A stretch of DNA of 14,727 nt from JAAXVZ01 sp964392465 (lineage in GTDB: Archaea > Nanobdellota > Nanobdellia > Woesearchaeales > GW2011-AR15), in assembly GCA_964392465.1 (NCBI GenBank), contig CAYMPC010000027.1, forward strand, positions 1 through 14,727, given 5' to 3'. The position numbers were made by a program, and so were the translations under genes. This document shows, piece after piece, positions 13,480-14,727 of the stretch. The stretch's first letter is position 1. Each line of letters opens with the position of its first letter. The notes beneath the pieces are model-generated. The model made no database searches and had not been told where the DNA came from. It saw only the letters and a list, made by a program, of their open reading frames with translations.

Positions 13480-14366
13480 CTTGCACCTCTTGTTTTAAAA
13501 AATTCAAGCATTGGATCAAGATAAGGGACATTTGTTTTTAGCTCTAGCAAATTAGATTTATAACTAGTAAATATGCTCCTTATCAATCTCAACTGTTTTT
13601 CATTATATTCTTCATACAAAGGCATATATTGTTTTGAGTCGACATAAATTTTATTTTCAGAAAAAGGGTCCTCCAAAACAAGCTGTCCTGCATCTTTTGG
13701 AAGAGAAAGATCTCTCGGATCTCTTATCATTATACCAATAACTTCATTTTTTGTGGCCATAATCTTAAGGAATTCTATCCAGGAATCATCCGGAAAAATG
13801 AAATCACTAATAAAAAATATCAAAGATTTCGTATCTATCAATTTTAGAGTTTGCTGTATTGCTTTTCCTGCATCTTTTTTTCCGCCATAATTTTTTGGGT
13901 TTGAAATCTCTTTGGTAAAAGTGTGAAATTGTTTTTTACCCATCAAGGGCATGGAAAGTTTATTAATTTTTTCATTAAATAATCCAAATCCAATAGAGTT
14001 TCCTGTCTGTAAAATTCCATAAAAAAGCGAGCATGCGACTTGCGCAGCATATTCGCATTTCAATTTAGAAGTGCTTGCAAAAAGCATACTTTCGCTTGTA
14101 TCAATAAGGAAAAACACCTTGAAATTTACCTCAAGTTTATACTCTCTTACAAGAAGCCTTTGAGCTCTTTTTGATGCTCTCCAATCTATTCTTGAGGCAT
14201 CATCTTCCACACAGTAATCTCTATAATCTTCAAATTCAATCCCTTTTCCTTTTAAAGAAGAGATTAATTCTCCTGCAAGAGAAGTAGAAAGAAGGTTTTT
14301 TCTAAGAAACAAATTTAACTCTTTTATTTCAGGGACAAGTTTAGCTTTAAATTCCTTTAATGGCAT
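13470..14366 (-). CDS. DUF58 domain protein of a MoxR/DUF58/BatA-type cluster
   Basis: A 298-residue soluble protein of the DUF58 family. The diagnostic block lies at residues 40-67: GKGIEFEDYRDY followed by EDDASRIDWRASKR. It leads into a VWA-like core with the degenerate metal motif DTSES at 89-93 and FISDF near 175. There are no TM helices, whereas many bacterial DUF58 proteins have an N-terminal pair, so this short cytoplasmic form probably works with the membrane VWA protein encoded directly downstream. The start has an SD (AGAGGTTGA) before the ATG and a TATA box at 14401-14412. The gene overlaps the VWA gene by ten bases. The MoxR ATPase gene that usually precedes DUF58 is not immediately upstream; a membrane protein is there instead. 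Confidence 0.93.
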   Translation of the reverse strand: MPLKEFKAKLVPEIKELNLFLRKNLLSTSLAGELISSLKGKGIEFEDYRDYCVEDDASRIDWRASKRAQRLLVREYKLEVNFKVFFLIDTSESMLFASTSKLKCEYAAQVACSLFYGILQTGNSIGFGLFNEKINKLSMPLMGKKQFHTFTKEISNPKNYGGKKDAGKAIQQTLKLIDTKSLIFFISDFIFPDDSWIEFLKIMATKNEVIGIMIRDPRDLSLPKDAGQLVLEDPFSENKIYVDSKQYMPLYEEYNEKQLRLIRSIFTSYKSNLLELKTNVPYLDPMLEFFKTRGARWR

Positions 14367-14400
14367 TATTCAACCTCTTTTAGAAACTTCTTATATCCCT

Positions 14401-14412
14401 AATTATATAAAT
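14401..14412 (-). promoter_or_regulatory. TATA-like promoter of the DUF58/VWA operon
   Basis: On the minus strand the sequence reads ATTTATATAATT, 35-46 bases before the DUF58 ATG and after the stop of the upstream gene. This would give a short leader holding the SD, so the DUF58/VWA pair probably has its own promoter. Confidence 0.45.
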
Positions 14413-14419
14413 TTTTGTA

Positions 14420-14727
14420 TTAAGTGTTGATACTATTTTGTAATTTATTAGCTATTGGTGGTATATTCTTTACGGCATTATTAATTATTGCTTGTATTAT
14501 TGGCAAGTCCACTCCACTAATAATAAAAAAAATCAAAAACCAGACTATAAACTCAATTTTTGTCCTTTTTTCAAGAGCTTTTGAAAAATCTATGTAAATG
14601 ATTATTGCTCCAATCAGAGGAAGCAGGTACCACCACAGGCTTGTTGTTTGAATATTACTCTTTTTAAGTCCTTTTTTAATTGAGACGAACCAGTATATCT
14701 CATATAAACCAAGTGTTAAAATATTAT
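14420..14727 (-). CDS. DUF4234-like membrane protein, C-terminal part (cut by the window edge)
   Basis: An open frame enters from the right edge (first full codon at 14725) and ends at a TAA at 14420-14422, giving 101 residues without a start. It begins NILTLGLYEIYWFVSIKKGL, which strongly resembles the DUF4234 motif (TLGIYYIYWFY...), followed by SLWWYLLPLIGAIIIYIDFS and EFIVWFLIFFIISGVDLPIIQAIIN, two more likely membrane helices. The tail is polar (NAVKNIPPIANKLQNSINT). The open frame covers all but 53 bases between the edge and the DUF58 gene, so the region is coding rather than empty. Function of DUF4234 proteins is unknown. Its position upstream of the DUF58/VWA pair may be incidental because a separate promoter follows. 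Confidence 0.7.
   Translation of the reverse strand, partial: NILTLGLYEIYWFVSIKKGLKKSNIQTTSLWWYLLPLIGAIIIYIDFSKALEKRTKIEFIVWFLIFFIISGVDLPIIQAIINNAVKNIPPIANKLQNSINT

Noticed and set aside
1..14727. Recoded stop codons, CRISPR array, tRNA or insertion sequence
   Set aside because: Conserved proteins end at normal stops without internal TGA or TAG, no spaced repeats were seen, and no transposase or tRNA cloverleaf was recognised by eye. A dedicated covariance-model scan was not possible.

Overview
This window looks like part of an archaeal chromosome with low G+C, most likely from a DPANN-type lineage (Woesearchaeota or Pacearchaeota-like). The group name is inference; archaeal origin is better supported. 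It contains a KEOPS-type Bud32 kinase, a CDP-archaeol synthase (CarS) for ether lipids, a NikR-family regulator and a COG1031-type radical SAM protein. Many genes have an AT-rich TATA-like box about 20-45 bases before the start codon and no Shine-Dalgarno (SD) sequence, which suggests leaderless transcripts; a minority have strong SDs. Genes are short, tightly packed on both strands and use the standard code. I found no RNA gene, CRISPR array, insertion sequence or prophage.

Layout: (1) 1-2482. A membrane-anchored ORF runs off the left edge, followed by a DEAD-box RNA helicase. Next comes an overlapping pair of very small zinc-ribbon genes on the minus strand (1459-1736), in a stretch that first looks empty. 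Bud32 follows, split by a +1 frameshift into an N-lobe ORF and a C-lobe ORF. (2) 2472-4714. An AlkD-type DNA glycosylase is surrounded by minus-strand genes of unknown function: an orphan, an overlapping zinc-finger/helical pair, and a small protein resembling the PC4 fold. (3) 4850-6065. An ACT-domain protein overlaps a two-TM membrane protein. An 11-bp perfect inverted repeat ends exactly at the ACT gene's start codon. (4) 6076-9134. A metal-uptake locus: a NikR-type repressor with an intact His3Cys site, divergent from a ZnuA-like lipoprotein, ABC ATPase and ABC-3 permease. (5) 9120-10096. CarS and MscL, the latter carrying a C-terminal zinc ribbon. (6) 10211-12509. A radical SAM protein with unusual cysteine spacing and an apparently shortened C-terminus, then an endonuclease/exonuclease/phosphatase-fold protein. 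(7) 12526-14727, minus strand. A BatA-like VWA protein and a DUF58 protein overlap as in MoxR/DUF58/BatA operons, but the gene just upstream is a DUF4234-like membrane protein, not MoxR.

The clearest functional unit is the metal locus: the regulator probably senses Ni(II) or a related ion and controls the divergent transporter. Zinc ribbons recur in unrelated genes (two mini-proteins, the 4095-4430 protein, MscL). No complete new multi-gene system is obvious. The best leads are the mini zinc-ribbon operon, the split Bud32, the NikR/Znu pairing and the structured leader before the ACT-domain gene.
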